Assembly: GCF_029910215.1 (NCBI RefSeq)
Contig: NZ_CP110396.1
Coordinates: 1,860,001-1,924,000 of the forward strand
Source: Paraburkholderia sp. D15
GTDB lineage: Bacteria > Pseudomonadota > Gammaproteobacteria > Burkholderiales > Burkholderiaceae
DNA length: 64,000 bases
Direction: 5' to 3'
This document shows, in pieces, positions 35,707-45,172 of this stretch (position 1 is its first letter; the number at the start of each line of letters is the position of its first letter). A model generated the notes under the pieces. The model was not told the origin of the DNA, searched no databases, and worked only from the letters and a program-made list of their open reading frames with translations. The position numbers were made by a program, and so were the translations under genes.

Positions 35707-36146
35707 GAGCGATGCGCCTCGATAGAGTCGGGCTGAGGGGTGAACGCCGCGAGCGCACTCGCGATGTCCGGGGGAATGTCGATGGATGTGCCGCGGTCGA
35801 GCGAGGTCGTCACCAGCACCTGCTTCGCGCGAAAACGTGTCTCGCCGTTGCAGTGACCGACGATCTCGATGCCGATCGAACGGCGGCCGATCGTATTCAC
35901 GGTCAGCGTCAGCATGATCGTCTCACCCATCTGGCTCGGCCGCGAAAACTCGCAGTCGAGCTTGACGATCGGCAGGCCGACGCGGCGCTGCGCGATCATG
36001 TTTGCGTAGTCGATCTGCAAGCCTTCGTTGAACCAGTCTTCGACTAGCGCGTTGGTCATCACCAGATACTGCGGAAAGAACACGATGCCCGCCGGATCGC
36101 AGTGCGAAAAGCGGATACGTACCGGCCTGTCGAAGCGCGCGCTCAT
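35703..36146 (-). CDS. acyl-CoA thioesterase, 4-hydroxybenzoyl-CoA thioesterase-like hotdog protein
   Basis: A 147-residue single hotdog-fold protein. [16 protein letters not shown] near residue 13 is the 4HBT-type active-site segment with the catalytic Asp (DPAG). Such enzymes release CoA from aryl- or acyl-CoA thioesters. In this operon it may recover CoA from dead-end intermediates or perform a productive hydrolysis. It overlaps by 4 bases with both the acyl-CoA dehydrogenase gene upstream and the RidA gene downstream, which confirms ATG 36146. Confidence 0.88.
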   Translation of the reverse strand: MSARFDRPVRIRFSHCDPAGIVFFPQYLVMTNALVEDWFNEGLQIDYANMIAQRRVGLPIVKLDCEFSRPSQMGETIMLTLTVNTIGRRSIGIEIVGHCNGETRFRAKQVLVTTSLDRGTSIDIPPDIASALAAFTPQPDSIEAHRS

Positions 36147-37378
36147 GATGTGCCGTCCCGCGCGGTGCCGGCCGCATACGCCTTCAACAGATCGCGGCCG
36201 ACGATCAATTGCTGCACCTCGGTCGCGCCTTCGTAGATGCGCAGCGCGCGGATCTCGCGATACAGCATCTCGACGGCGGTGCCGCTTTGCACGCCCATGC
36301 CGCCGAACAACTGCACGGCCGCGTCGATCACCTGCTGCGCGCCTTCGCTCGCGTGCCACTTCGCCATCGCGGCTTCGCGTGTGACGCTTTCGCCTTGATC
36401 ACGCAACCAGGCGGCGCGGTAGACGAGCAGGGCGCTGCTGTCGATGGTCAATGCCATCTGCGCGAGCTTCGCCTGCGTCAGTTGAAAGTCGCCCAAGGTC
36501 TGGCCGAACATCTTGCGCGACGATGCGCGTGCGAGTCCCTCCGCCATGGCATGACGCGCGAAACCGAGCGACGCCGCCGCCACCGACGTGCGGAAAATAT
36601 CCAGCGTTCGCATCGCCAGCTTGAAACCTTCGCCGGGCGCGCCGAGCATCTGGCTGCGCGGCACGCGTGCCCCCGCGAAATGCAGACGCGCGAGCGGATG
36701 CGGCGCGATCACGTCGATGCGCTCGGCTATTTCAAGCCCAGGCGTGTCCGCATCGACGATGAACGCGGTGATGCCGCGCGCGCCGGGCGCCTCGCCGGTG
36801 CGGGCGAACACCACGTAGAAGTCCGCGATGCCGCCGTTCGAGATCCACGTCTTGTCGCCGTCGAGCACGTAGGCGTCGCCGTCTTCACGCGCAGCGAGCG
36901 ACATCGCGGCGACGTCCGAGCCCGCGTCGGGTTCCGACAGCGCGAATGCGGCGAGTGCCGTGCCGCTGGCGACGCGCGGCAGATAGCGCAGCTTCTGCTC
37001 GTGCGTGCCGCCGAGCGAGATCGCGCCGGAACCGAGGCCCTGCATCGCCAGCGCGAAATCCGCGAGCCCCGAATGTCTGGCGAGCGTTTCGCGCAGCAGG
37101 CAGACGGCGCGCGTATCGATCGTGTCGCCGTGGCCGCCGTAAGCGACGCCGCCCACGCCGTATTTCAGCCAGCCGGCCGAGCCGAGTTCGCGCACCAGAT
37201 GGCGGCAGGTGGCGTCGACATCGTCATGCGATGGGTGCGATTGGGACGATTGGTGCGAGAGATTCGTCGCGCACCATTGTTCGATGCCGGCGGCGAGTGC
37301 GCGATGACGTGCGTCGAAAAACGGCCATGCCAATGCGCTGTGCAGGTCCGTGTGCGTGTCGTGATTCGTGGCGCTCAC
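36143..37378 (-). CDS. acyl-CoA dehydrogenase of the aminobenzoyl-CoA operon
   Basis: A 411-residue FAD-dependent acyl-CoA dehydrogenase. [13 protein letters not shown] and [17 protein letters not shown] are typical flavin/substrate-binding segments, and [16 protein letters not shown] contains the catalytic-base region. It would oxidise an alicyclic CoA thioester after ring reduction, or a ring-opened product. It starts with GTG 37378, one base after the enoyl-CoA hydratase stop, and overlaps the thioesterase start by 4 bases. Confidence 0.9.
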   Translation of the reverse strand: MSATNHDTHTDLHSALAWPFFDARHRALAAGIEQWCATNLSHQSSQSHPSHDDVDATCRHLVRELGSAGWLKYGVGGVAYGGHGDTIDTRAVCLLRETLARHSGLADFALAMQGLGSGAISLGGTHEQKLRYLPRVASGTALAAFALSEPDAGSDVAAMSLAAREDGDAYVLDGDKTWISNGGIADFYVVFARTGEAPGARGITAFIVDADTPGLEIAERIDVIAPHPLARLHFAGARVPRSQMLGAPGEGFKLAMRTLDIFRTSVAAASLGFARHAMAEGLARASSRKMFGQTLGDFQLTQAKLAQMALTIDSSALLVYRAAWLRDQGESVTREAAMAKWHASEGAQQVIDAAVQLFGGMGVQSGTAVEMLYREIRALRIYEGATEVQQLIVGRDLLKAYAAGTARDGTS

Positions 37379-37379
37379 G

Positions 37380-38231
37380 TCAATCTCCCTCGAACACCGG
37401 CCGCGATTTCGCCGCGAACGCCTGGTATGCGCGCTCGAAATCGCGCGTGCTCATGCAGATGGCCTGCGCCTGCGCTTCCGATTCGATCGCTTCGTCGATG
37501 CTCATGCTCCATTCCTGGTGCAGCATTTTCTTCGTGATGCCGTGCGCGAAGGTCGGTCCGGCGACGAGATCGGCGGCGAGTTTTTGCGCGTCGTCGAGCA
37601 GCGAGGTGGGCTCGCACAGCCGGTTGTAGAAGCCCCATGCATGCCCTTCGTCGCCGCTCGCCGAGCGGCCCGTGAAGAGCAGTTCGGCGGCGCGCCCCTG
37701 GCCGATGATGCGCGGCAGGATCGAGCACGCACCCATATCGCAGCCGGCCAGGCCGACGCGCGAGAACAGGAACGCGAGCTTGCTGCGCGCGGTGCCGAGA
37801 CGCATGTCGGAGGCCATCGCGAGGATGGCGCCCGCGCCGGCGCACACGCCGTCGACGGCGGCGATCACCGGTTGCGGACAGTGACGCATGGCCTTCACGA
37901 GGTCGCCGGTCATACGCGTGAAGAGCAGCAACTCGGGCATCGGCAGATCGATCAGCGGTGCGATGATGTCGTGCACGTCGCCGCCAGAGCAGAAGTTGTC
38001 GCCCGCGCCGTGCAGCACCACGGCCTTGACGTCGGTCGCGTAGCCCAGTTGGCGGAACAGGTCGCGCAACTCGGCGTACGACTCGAACGTCAGCGGATTC
38101 TTGCGTTCCGGACGGTTCAGCGTGATCGTCGCGACCTTGGCGGTGACCTGCCAGCCGAAGTGGCGCGCGTTGTAGTCGGCGAGCGTCAGGCGGTTGCCGG
38201 CCAGCAGCGCGTCGGCGTTGGATCGTGTCAT
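37380..38231 (-). CDS. enoyl-CoA hydratase/isomerase of the aminobenzoyl-CoA operon
   Basis: A 283-residue crotonase-fold protein. The oxyanion-hole segments [15 protein letters not shown] and [18 protein letters not shown] are present. It would hydrate or cleave an alicyclic enoyl-CoA formed after the monooxygenase/reductase step. It follows the MarR gene by about 50 bases and precedes the acyl-CoA dehydrogenase by 1 base. The exact substrate is inferred from operon context only. Confidence 0.88.
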   Translation of the reverse strand: MTRSNADALLAGNRLTLADYNARHFGWQVTAKVATITLNRPERKNPLTFESYAELRDLFRQLGYATDVKAVVLHGAGDNFCSGGDVHDIIAPLIDLPMPELLLFTRMTGDLVKAMRHCPQPVIAAVDGVCAGAGAILAMASDMRLGTARSKLAFLFSRVGLAGCDMGACSILPRIIGQGRAAELLFTGRSASGDEGHAWGFYNRLCEPTSLLDDAQKLAADLVAGPTFAHGITKKMLHQEWSMSIDEAIESEAQAQAICMSTRDFERAYQAFAAKSRPVFEGD

Positions 38232-38282
38232 GAGGGATGTCTCCAGTCTGTGTGTGCCGGTGCGGATCGCGTTGCGTGCGGC

Positions 38283-38840
38283 TCAGTCCTTCAGCGTGTC
38301 GAGCAGATGCTGCTTGAGCTTGCCGAGCCGCTGATGGGTCCGCGATTTTTCGTCGAGGCTCAAGCCGCCGAACAGTTCCACCACCCACTGTTCATGCGCG
38401 ACCGCCATCCGGTCGAATGTCTTGCGGCCGGCCGGCGTGAGACACACGCTGATCGAGCGACGGTCGTTCGGATCGGTATCGCGCGATACCAGGCCTTCTT
38501 TTTCGAGCTGATCCGTGATGCCGGTGACGTTGCCGCCCGTCACCATCAAGCGGCGCGACAGCTCGGTCATCTTCAGGCCTTCGGGATGACGTTCGAGTTG
38601 CGCCATCAGATCGAAACGCGGCAACGTGGTGTCGAATTCGTTGCGCAGACGTTTGCGCAGTTCGGCCTGCACGAGGTTGGTGGTGGTCAGCATGCGCAGC
38701 CACAGACGCAAGCCCATGTGGCTATCGGCGCCGGTACTCATTTCGAGGTCCACGACGTTCTCCGCGGGGTTGGCGATGCCTTTGCGCGGCGGCCGGGTTT
38801 CGGTCGCGGCGGTTTTCCTTGCGTGGGTTGTCTTGCTCAC
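38283..38840 (-). CDS. MarR-family regulator of the aminobenzoyl-CoA operon
   Basis: A 185-residue MarR regulator with an N-terminal extension of about 45 residues before the winged helix (GLKMTELSRRLMVTGGNVTGITDQLEKEGLV, wing DPNDRRSISVCLTPAG). It starts at GTG 38840, with GGAGAAG just upstream, and overlaps the SDR stop (GTGA). Embedded in the operon, it likely binds an aryl-CoA effector such as 2-aminobenzoyl-CoA, like MarR repressors of other aromatic-CoA pathways. A dyad over the -35 of the operon promoter is a candidate operator. Confidence 0.9.
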   Translation of the reverse strand: MSKTTHARKTAATETRPPRKGIANPAENVVDLEMSTGADSHMGLRLWLRMLTTTNLVQAELRKRLRNEFDTTLPRFDLMAQLERHPEGLKMTELSRRLMVTGGNVTGITDQLEKEGLVSRDTDPNDRRSISVCLTPAGRKTFDRMAVAHEQWVVELFGGLSLDEKSRTHQRLGKLKQHLLDTLKD

Positions 38841-39613
38841 ATCACTTCTCCACCGGAGATGGATAGGGATTGCCCCGTGATCGCGTCCGAGCCGGGCTGG
38901 CACAGCCAGAGCACGGCGTCGGCGACTTGTTGCGGCGTCACGAAGCGGCGTTGCGGGTTGGAGCGCAACAGGGTGTCGCGCGCCTGTTGTTCGGTGCGCG
39001 CGGTCTTGCTGGTGATCTGCTCCAGCGATGCGTGCAGTAGTTCGGTTTCCGTGTAGCCTGGGCACACCGCGTTGACGGTCACCCCTTTCGTCGCGACTTC
39101 GAGGGCAAGCGAGCGCGTCAGGCCGATCACGCCGTGTTTCGCCGCGCAGTACGCGGCCACGTACGCATAGCCGATCTGGCCCGCGGTGCTGGCGATGTTG
39201 ACGATGCGCCCGTGCCCGCGTTCGAGCATGCCGGGCAGCACTGCTCGCGTACCGAGGAACACGCCGGTGAGGTTGACGTCGAGCATGCGTTGCCAGAGCG
39301 CCATGTCGGTGTGCGCGAACGGCGCGGCCTGTGCTTGCCCTGCGTTGTTAACCAGAATGTCCACCGCGCCCGCCTGCGCGAATGCGGTCGTCACGGACGC
39401 TTCCTGCGAGACATCGACGCCGATGCAGGCGACGTCGCCGAGCGCGGCGCACGCTTCGCGCTGCGCTTCGAGCCGATCCGCGTTGCGGCCCATCAACGTG
39501 ACGCGCGCGCCGGCACGCAGCAGCGTCATCGCGACGGCCGCGCCGATGCCGCTGCCGCCGCCCGTCACCACCGCGTGCTGCCCGGCGAGTGTGTTTGACG
39601 TGGTTGTACTCAC
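38837..39613 (-). CDS. SDR-family 3-hydroxyacyl-CoA dehydrogenase-like enzyme
   Basis: A 258-residue classical [11 protein letters not shown] is the cofactor motif, NNAGQA follows, and the catalytic elements are [22 protein letters not shown] (Ser, Tyr, Lys). It resembles 3-hydroxybutyrate dehydrogenases. In the anthranilate CoA pathway it would oxidise a 3-hydroxyacyl-CoA intermediate. GTG 39613 overlaps the monooxygenase/reductase stop by 4 bases; a longer in-phase frame to 40072 is a shadow of that gene. Confidence 0.88.
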   Translation of the reverse strand: MSTTTSNTLAGQHAVVTGGGSGIGAAVAMTLLRAGARVTLMGRNADRLEAQREACAALGDVACIGVDVSQEASVTTAFAQAGAVDILVNNAGQAQAAPFAHTDMALWQRMLDVNLTGVFLGTRAVLPGMLERGHGRIVNIASTAGQIGYAYVAAYCAAKHGVIGLTRSLALEVATKGVTVNAVCPGYTETELLHASLEQITSKTARTEQQARDTLLRSNPQRRFVTPQQVADAVLWLCQPGSDAITGQSLSISGGEVM

Positions 39614-41982
39614 ACCGTGCCCTCCGCGCGCTGTGCGCGTTCTTGCGGCGACAAACCCGCGTTCGCTGCCGCCTGCGCGCGTTCGCGTTCCAGATTGCGC
39701 TCCAGCTGCGATTTCGCGGCCGTGTATGGCTTCGGCCACATCACATCGAAATAGCCTATTTTTGCGGCCTCGTTCAGCGTCCACGACGGATTCGCCAGAT
39801 GCGGCCGCGCAATCGCGCAAAGATCGGCACGACCCGCCGCGATGATGCTGTTGACGTGATCCGCCTCCGAAATCGCGCCGACTGCAATGGTCGCGATGTC
39901 GGCCTCGTTGCGGATGCGGTCGGCGAACGGCGTCTGGAACATGCGCCCGTAGACGGGCTTTTCCGCCTTGCTGACCTGCCCCGACGACACGTCGATCATG
40001 TCCGCGCCCGCCGCTTTGAACGCACGCGCGATCTGCACGGCGTCGTCGGGCGTAGTGCCGCCTTCGACCCAATCGTTCGCGGAAATCCGCACCGAGATCG
40101 GCTTGTCCTGCGGCCAGACGGCGCGGATCGCGTTGAAGACTCGCAATGGGTAGCGCAAACGGTTTTCCAGCGAGCCACCGTATGGGTCGGTGCGATGGTT
40201 CGTCAGCGGCGACAGGAAGCTCGACAGGAAATAGCCGTGCGCGCAGTGCAGTTCGAGCCAGTCGAAACCGGCTTGCGCGGACATCTGCGTGGCGCGGACG
40301 AATTGCGCTTCGATCTCGTCGAGTTCATCAGGCGTGGCCTCGTGCGAATGCTGGCTGACGCCCGGCAGATATTGTTGCGGCGAAGCGGATACGAGCGGCC
40401 AGTTACCTTCCGCAAGCGGTTGATCGATGCCTTCCCACGCGACGCGTGTCGAACCTTTCGCGCCGGAGTGACCGAGCTGGATGCCGATTTTCGCGTCCGA
40501 TTGCCGATGCACGAGATCGACGATGCGGCGCCACGCGTGCAGATGTTCAGGCGCGTACATGCCGGGGCACGCGGGCGTGATACGCGCTTCGGGCGACACG
40601 CAGGTCATTTCCGTCATGACCAGCGCGGCGCCGCCCATCGCGCGCGCGCCGAGGTGCATCAGGTGATAGTCGCCCGCGATGCCGTCGACAGCGGAGTACT
40701 GCGCCATCGGCGAGACCACCACGCGGTTTTTCAGCGTCACGCCGCGCAGCGTGAAAGGCGTGAACATCGGCGGGACGGAGTGCTTGTCCGGCGCGCGCGT
40801 CACGCCTGAGCGTTCGGCGAGCCAGTCTTCGAAACCGGATAGATAACGCGCGTCGCGCTCGCGGAGATTTTCGTGCGAGATACGTTGCGAGCGGGTGAGC
40901 AACGAGTAAGCGAATTGCTCCGGTTCGAACGACGTGTAACGGTCGACGTGTTCGAACCACTCGGTCGAATTGCGCGCGGCGTTTTGAATGCGCAGCACGT
41001 CGATGCTGCGCACGTCCGTGTAATGCTGGAGCGCTGCGGGCAGATCGCCCGGATGCGCGCCGATGCTGTTGGCGAGTTCGATGGAATCTTCAAGAGCGAG
41101 CTTGGTGCCCGAGCCGATCGAAAAGTGCGCGGTGTGCGCGGCGTCGCCCATCAGTACGATCGGCGTACGCGTGCCGTCGGCGTTATCGCGCCAGTGAACC
41201 CATTCCTGGTTGACCACGCGCGGAAAGCGGATCCATTGCGACGAGCCGCGCAAATGCGCGGCGTTCGAGAGCAACGGGTTGCCATCCAGATACTTCGCGA
41301 ACAGCTTCTCGCAGAAGGCGATGCTGTCTTCCTTGCTCATCTCGTCGAGACCGGCGGCGCGCCACACGCGCTCGGGTGTTTCGACGATAAAGGTGGAGGT
41401 TTGATCGTCGAAGCGGTAGGCGTGCGCCTGGAACCAGCCGTGTTCGGTTTCCTCGAACGCGAAAGTAAAGGCGTCGAAGAGTTTCTTCGTGCCGAGCCAC
41501 ACGAAGCGGCAGTCGCGCATGTCGATGGCGGGCTGATAAGTCGCTGCGTATTGTTGCCGGATCGCACTGTTGGCGCCGTCGCACGCGACGATCAGGTCGG
41601 CTTCGTAGATCGAGTCGTCCGTGACCTGGGTTTCGAACACCAGTTTGACGCCGAGCGCCTCGCAACGCGCTTGCAGGATATTCAGCAGACGTTTTCTACC
41701 GATGCCGCAGAAGCCGTGACCCGACGAACGGACCGTCTCGCCGCGGAAATGGATTTCGATGTCGTCCCAGTGGTTGAACGCGTCGAGGATCGCGTCGGCG
41801 CTGGGGGCGTCCGCGGTGCGCAGATTGCCGAGCGTCTGGTCGGAGAACACCACGCCCCAGCCGAAGGTGTCGTATGGACGGTTGCGTTCGACGACGATGA
41901 CTTCGTTCGCCGGGTCGCGGCTTTTCATCAACAGGCCGAAGTACAACCCGGCAGGGCCGCCGCCGATGCAGACGATGCGCAT
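39610..41982 (-). CDS. abmA: 2-aminobenzoyl-CoA monooxygenase/reductase-type bifunctional flavoenzyme
   Basis: A 790-residue fusion. The N-terminal ~390 residues are an FAD aromatic monooxygenase ([14 protein letters not shown] at 7-20, [14 protein letters not shown] near residue 275). The C-terminal half is an Old Yellow Enzyme-type reductase ([38 protein letters not shown]). This domain pair is that of 2-aminobenzoyl-CoA monooxygenase/reductase of Azoarcus evansii; databases also call homologues salicylyl-CoA 5-hydroxylase. The enzyme hydroxylates and reduces the aromatic ring of the CoA ester. First gene of an eight-gene operon behind a good promoter; the ligase and the other genes fit the anthranilate route better than salicylate. 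Confidence 0.9.
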   Translation of the reverse strand: MRIVCIGGGPAGLYFGLLMKSRDPANEVIVVERNRPYDTFGWGVVFSDQTLGNLRTADAPSADAILDAFNHWDDIEIHFRGETVRSSGHGFCGIGRKRLLNILQARCEALGVKLVFETQVTDDSIYEADLIVACDGANSAIRQQYAATYQPAIDMRDCRFVWLGTKKLFDAFTFAFEETEHGWFQAHAYRFDDQTSTFIVETPERVWRAAGLDEMSKEDSIAFCEKLFAKYLDGNPLLSNAAHLRGSSQWIRFPRVVNQEWVHWRDNADGTRTPIVLMGDAAHTAHFSIGSGTKLALEDSIELANSIGAHPGDLPAALQHYTDVRSIDVLRIQNAARNSTEWFEHVDRYTSFEPEQFAYSLLTRSQRISHENLRERDARYLSGFEDWLAERSGVTRAPDKHSVPPMFTPFTLRGVTLKNRVVVSPMAQYSAVDGIAGDYHLMHLGARAMGGAALVMTEMTCVSPEARITPACPGMYAPEHLHAWRRIVDLVHRQSDAKIGIQLGHSGAKGSTRVAWEGIDQPLAEGNWPLVSASPQQYLPGVSQHSHEATPDELDEIEAQFVRATQMSAQAGFDWLELHCAHGYFLSSFLSPLTNHRTDPYGGSLENRLRYPLRVFNAIRAVWPQDKPISVRISANDWVEGGTTPDDAVQIARAFKAAGADMIDVSSGQVSKAEKPVYGRMFQTPFADRIRNEADIATIAVGAISEADHVNSIIAAGRADLCAIARPHLANPSWTLNEAAKIGYFDVMWPKPYTAAKSQLERNLERERAQAAANAGLSPQERAQRAEGTV

Positions 41983-42015
41983 GCTTGTTCCCCAAGGTGA
42001 TTCCGCTTGGAGGGT

Positions 42016-42050
42016 AATTTAGGCTTCGATAGTTTAGATGTCAAGTAAAT
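42016..42050 (-). promoter_or_regulatory. sigma-70 promoter and MarR operator candidate of the aminobenzoyl-CoA operon
   Basis: On the minus strand TTGACA (42044-42039) is a perfect -35, followed after exactly 17 bases by TAAATT (42021-42016) as -10. An imperfect dyad, TTTAGATG-T-CAAGTAAA (42033-42049, 6 of 8 pairs), covers the -35. This is where a repressing MarR protein would sit. The transcription start would be about 30 bases before ATG 41982. Confidence 0.65.
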
Positions 42051-42323
42051 GCGCGGGTGCTCCCGAAACGGGCGGATAGGGGTGCCACTCTTGAGCCCGT
42101 GCAAATTCGTTCACAACAGACGTGAAAAACCATCGTTGGACGGTGAGCGCCACCGAAATCAATACTTTGGACATGTCGAGGCGCTTCAACGGCGGCCGGC
42201 ACGAAGTTGCGCTTGATGGTGTTTGTTCAACTTTCGCCGCACACACCGGGTCTGGTGGATGTATCGGAGGCGCGATCAATGCCGGGCGCAGCGTACGACT
42301 AACTGATGAACATAGGGCGATAT
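42051..42323. other. gene-free intergenic segment
   Basis: Between the aminobenzoyl-CoA promoter and the aminopeptidase gene no supported gene is seen. An 81-residue frame on the minus strand (42034-42279) overlaps the promoter and lacks a ribosome-binding site. The segment must contain the rightward promoter of the aminopeptidase gene, but no clear hexamers stand out. Confidence 0.4.
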
Positions 42324-43166
42324 ATGAGCCACAACGTCGATTACAACGAGATCTCCATCAAAACCCCGGAAGAGATTGCAATGCTGCGCGTCGCGGGTCG
42401 TATTGCCGCACAAGTCCTTCAGGATCTGACTCCTCACATTCGGCCTGGCATTACGTCCCGTCAAGTCAACGACATCGCTTACGACTTGATCGTCAACAAG
42501 TACCACGCGGAGGTCGATCGCGAGGATCTCGCGGGCTACGACTCGAGCCAGTACGCGTGCATCTCGATCGCGCACAACGAGAACGCTTTCAGCGGCGAAC
42601 CGAATGATCTGCCGTTGCAGAAGGGCGATCTTTTCGGCGTTGACGTGAGCATCAAGAAGGAAGGCTGGTGTGGCGATACTCAACGCATGTGGATCGTCGG
42701 CGAGGAGACGAGTTCGGAAGCGCGTCTCCTGATGTCGGTGGGCTACCAGGCCATGTGTCTGGGTATCAGCCTTGTTCGTCCAGGCGCGAAACTCCAGGAT
42801 ATCGCCCGTCGCGTGCAAGAGTATGTGGAATCTTTCGGATTCTCAATGCTTCGCGTTCCGAGCGGCACCGGTCACTCGATCGGTCAGGTTCATGCCGATG
42901 GCTGGCTTATTCCGTACTACGACTGCCCAACGAATGAAGGCCGTGTGCTCGAAAAAGGCATGGTGATCACGGTCGAACCGTTCATCTGCGCGGGCTCCGG
43001 AGACGGTATCCGACTGAATAACGTCACCCGCTCCGCGCAGACGGCAGATAAATCTCTCGCCGTATATTGGGAGCACGTTGTTGCAGTGACTGACAACGGT
43101 TGCGAAATTCTTGACCTGCGTGAAGGCGAAGACACGACGTTTTACGATGCGCGTTCGCGCCGTTAA
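42324..43166 (+). CDS. type I methionine aminopeptidase-like protein, divergent paralogue
   Basis: A 280-residue pita-bread-fold protein of the MetAP type. The five metal ligands are traceable: Asp in GVDVS, Asp in CGDTQ, His in GTGHSIG, Glu in TVEPF and Glu in WEHVVAVTD. The His that contacts substrate in E. coli MetAP (CHGIP) is replaced in FSGEP, and GHGIG has become GHSIG. This suggests altered specificity, or another member of the creatinase/aminopeptidase fold. ATG 42324 (AGGG 7 bases upstream) is preferred to 42306. It is a single gene divergent from the aminobenzoyl-CoA operon. Confidence 0.85.
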   Translation: MSHNVDYNEISIKTPEEIAMLRVAGRIAAQVLQDLTPHIRPGITSRQVNDIAYDLIVNKYHAEVDREDLAGYDSSQYACISIAHNENAFSGEPNDLPLQKGDLFGVDVSIKKEGWCGDTQRMWIVGEETSSEARLLMSVGYQAMCLGISLVRPGAKLQDIARRVQEYVESFGFSMLRVPSGTGHSIGQVHADGWLIPYYDCPTNEGRVLEKGMVITVEPFICAGSGDGIRLNNVTRSAQTADKSLAVYWEHVVAVTDNGCEILDLREGEDTTFYDARSRR

Positions 43167-43216
43167 TCGCAGGTGGCTCCGCTCTCCAAAAGCGCCGTGA
43201 TCTGACGTCTACGAAG

Positions 43217-44110
43217 TTAGTCTGATTCGTTGACTATTTCCGCAAGCCATTCTGCAAACTGCAGGATGGCTTCGCGCCTGGGGTTATCTTGGCGCCAGCA
43301 AACATGGTAGGGAAGCGTTGACGGAAGCCGGGCGCTACTGATTCGCACTAGCGTGCCGTCCCGCAGATAGGAATGGATGAGGCGCTCCCGAAGCATCGCT
43401 ACGCCTTGGCCGGCGAGCGCTGCTTGCAGCAGCGATGCTGCGTCGCTGAACATGGGACCATGATTCGGCGCGCTGGCGCTAATTCCAGCGATATCGAAGA
43501 ACTCTTGCCATGAGCGTCCTGCGAACCTCAATAACGGCACATGAGCGAGATTGTCGGTATCCAGCGGTGCGTGCCTGTCAAAGAACGCCGGGGTGCATAC
43601 CGCGACAACCGAATCATCGAGCAGCTTCCTCGATTGAAAACCATCTCTATTAACGGGTCTATGCCAGATGCCAACGTCTGTCTCGTAGCGCTCAGGGACG
43701 TCCAGCGTATTGCGTATCGTGATTGAGAGGTCAAGATGCGGTTTGACCGCTGAGAATGCCTCGAGCCTTGGAATCAACCAGACGTTGGCAAAATCGGCCA
43801 TTACGCTGATCTTGAGGACAAGCCGCGGTTGTTGCTTCGAGCTTTTGGCTTCGAGCAACGCAAACTCGAGATCGGCAAGGTTCTTGCGCACACGTTCTGC
43901 AAGTCGCGTGCAGGCCGCCGAGGGGATCATTTGCGTTTGTGCACGCTCGAACAACGGAATGTCGAGCAACGCTTCAATCTGCCGGATCTGATGACTGACG
44001 GCGCTGTGTGTCAGGTTCAGCTCATTCGCGGCCAGGGTGAAGCTGCGGCAGCGTTCAGCTGTTTCAAGCGCACGAAGCGCGGCAATGTTGAGGCGCAGTC
44101 GGTCGGTCAT
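43217..44110 (-). CDS. LysR-family regulator, GcvA-like
   Basis: A 297-residue LysR regulator of the GcvA-like group: IAALRALETAERCRSFTLAANELNLTHSAVSHQIRQIE forms the helix-turn-helix and linker, and the effector domain follows from about residue 90. ATG 44110 begins at MTDRLRLN; an upstream in-phase frame to 44191 is unlikely to be used. It is convergent with the aminopeptidase gene, with about 50 bases between, and divergent from a small secreted-protein candidate. Targets unknown. Confidence 0.88.
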   Translation of the reverse strand: MTDRLRLNIAALRALETAERCRSFTLAANELNLTHSAVSHQIRQIEALLDIPLFERAQTQMIPSAACTRLAERVRKNLADLEFALLEAKSSKQQPRLVLKISVMADFANVWLIPRLEAFSAVKPHLDLSITIRNTLDVPERYETDVGIWHRPVNRDGFQSRKLLDDSVVAVCTPAFFDRHAPLDTDNLAHVPLLRFAGRSWQEFFDIAGISASAPNHGPMFSDAASLLQAALAGQGVAMLRERLIHSYLRDGTLVRISSARLPSTLPYHVCWRQDNPRREAILQFAEWLAEIVNESD

Positions 44111-44376
44111 TGCGGTTGTCGAAAACGTAGGTTGGCAATTTGAAAATGCCGGCTCGGTGCGGGTCCGCACATTGTGCATTCCCCAATCCATTGGTGTTAT
44201 GTCACCGCCGCCGGGCGGCGCCAGGCAGTGCGGAAGATTCGCGGTCGAATGCGGGAAGTCCGGTTCAATATGTCGATTTGAATAATCAATATTTACATTT
44301 ATTTTAACTTCAATATTATTCGATCAACGCATCGCCTGCTTCTCTCTACCGACATTCAGCCTGAGGTTTGACCATC

Positions 44377-44604
44377 ATGCGCTACACAAGGCTGCGCGCT
44401 TTCGCCGCCGTCGTTACCCTTTCTTCGCTCTCGCTGGCGTCGACCGCGATCCACGCATCGACCCACGACCCGCTGATGTCGATTGAACGATCTGATACGC
44501 CCGCGTGCTTCGTATGTCGGCACTGCACCGATACCCGCAGGGGAAAGGCTCCCGGAAACCGAACGAACGCGATCCAGATAAACGCCGCATACGAACATAC
44601 GTGA
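44377..44604 (+). CDS. possible small secreted protein
   Basis: A 75-residue frame with a good signal peptide (RYTRLR then a hydrophobic stretch ending near SLASTAIHA). The mature part has a CFVCRHC cysteine cluster and an otherwise hydrophilic tail. GAGG lies 10 bases upstream of ATG 44377, and an AT-rich promoter-like segment (44271-44330) precedes it. No family was recognised. It could be a remnant; the tail looks non-conserved. Confidence 0.4.
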   Translation: MRYTRLRAFAAVVTLSSLSLASTAIHASTHDPLMSIERSDTPACFVCRHCTDTRRGKAPGNRTNAIQINAAYEHT

Positions 44605-45172
44605 AGACGGAACGTTTGCGAGCGCGCCTTATAGCGAGTGAGGAAGGCAGGGTGGATCGAAATGGCTTGGTGAAGAAACCGATAAATGGATCTGTAACGG
44701 TTCTGTCACGGCCCATATGCTGAAATAATCTGGGTGGCGCAAGAAAATTTATACGGACTTCCGTAAGTCGCCTGAGTTCTTAACGCATCGCTTATGTTTT
44801 CAGTGACGCTGCCTGACTTACAACAGCTTTGTCGAAATGCCGGTCATGGAAAGCCTGTCGCACGCGAGCCCGGGCTTTACTCGCGCACTGCTGGCAGCCG
44901 GCGCCGATCTGGACGGTCCGCTTTATCACGGGAAAACGGGATGCGAGAGGTGAGTGCGCAGGCTGCTTTGCAAGGCCTCTGGGCGTTTCCGGGTTTAAGA
45001 ATCTCTACAGTGCAGCCGTAATAAGGTAATCGAAACGGCGGCTACTTCGAACATTCAAAATTCGGCATCTTTTCCGTCAACCGGACATTGTTTACCGGCA
45101 CGTGAGTCTCGAATTGAAGCCGGCCGCTGTGCAACAGAGCATGTGCGTTCCCAGAATCTGAGAGAGGTCACC
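44605..45172. other. gene-free segment
   Basis: About 570 bases with no supported gene. A short inverted repeat, GACTT-CCGT-AAGTC, lies near 44755-44770. Frames on either strand (for example 44794-45021) have no ribosome-binding site or family. It presumably holds the promoter for the 519-residue protein that follows. Confidence 0.4.

Noticed and set aside
37368..39056. A 562-residue plus-strand frame opposite the aminobenzoyl-CoA operon
   Set aside because: It overlaps the crotonase and MarR genes antisense and shows no family features.
42034..42279. An 81-residue minus-strand frame upstream of the aminobenzoyl-CoA operon
   Set aside because: It overlaps the predicted promoter and has no ribosome-binding site or recognisable fold.
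44794..45021. A 75-residue plus-strand frame in the gene-free segment before the 519-residue protein
   Set aside because: No ribosome-binding site and no homology-like features; an overlapping frame in another phase is equally open.
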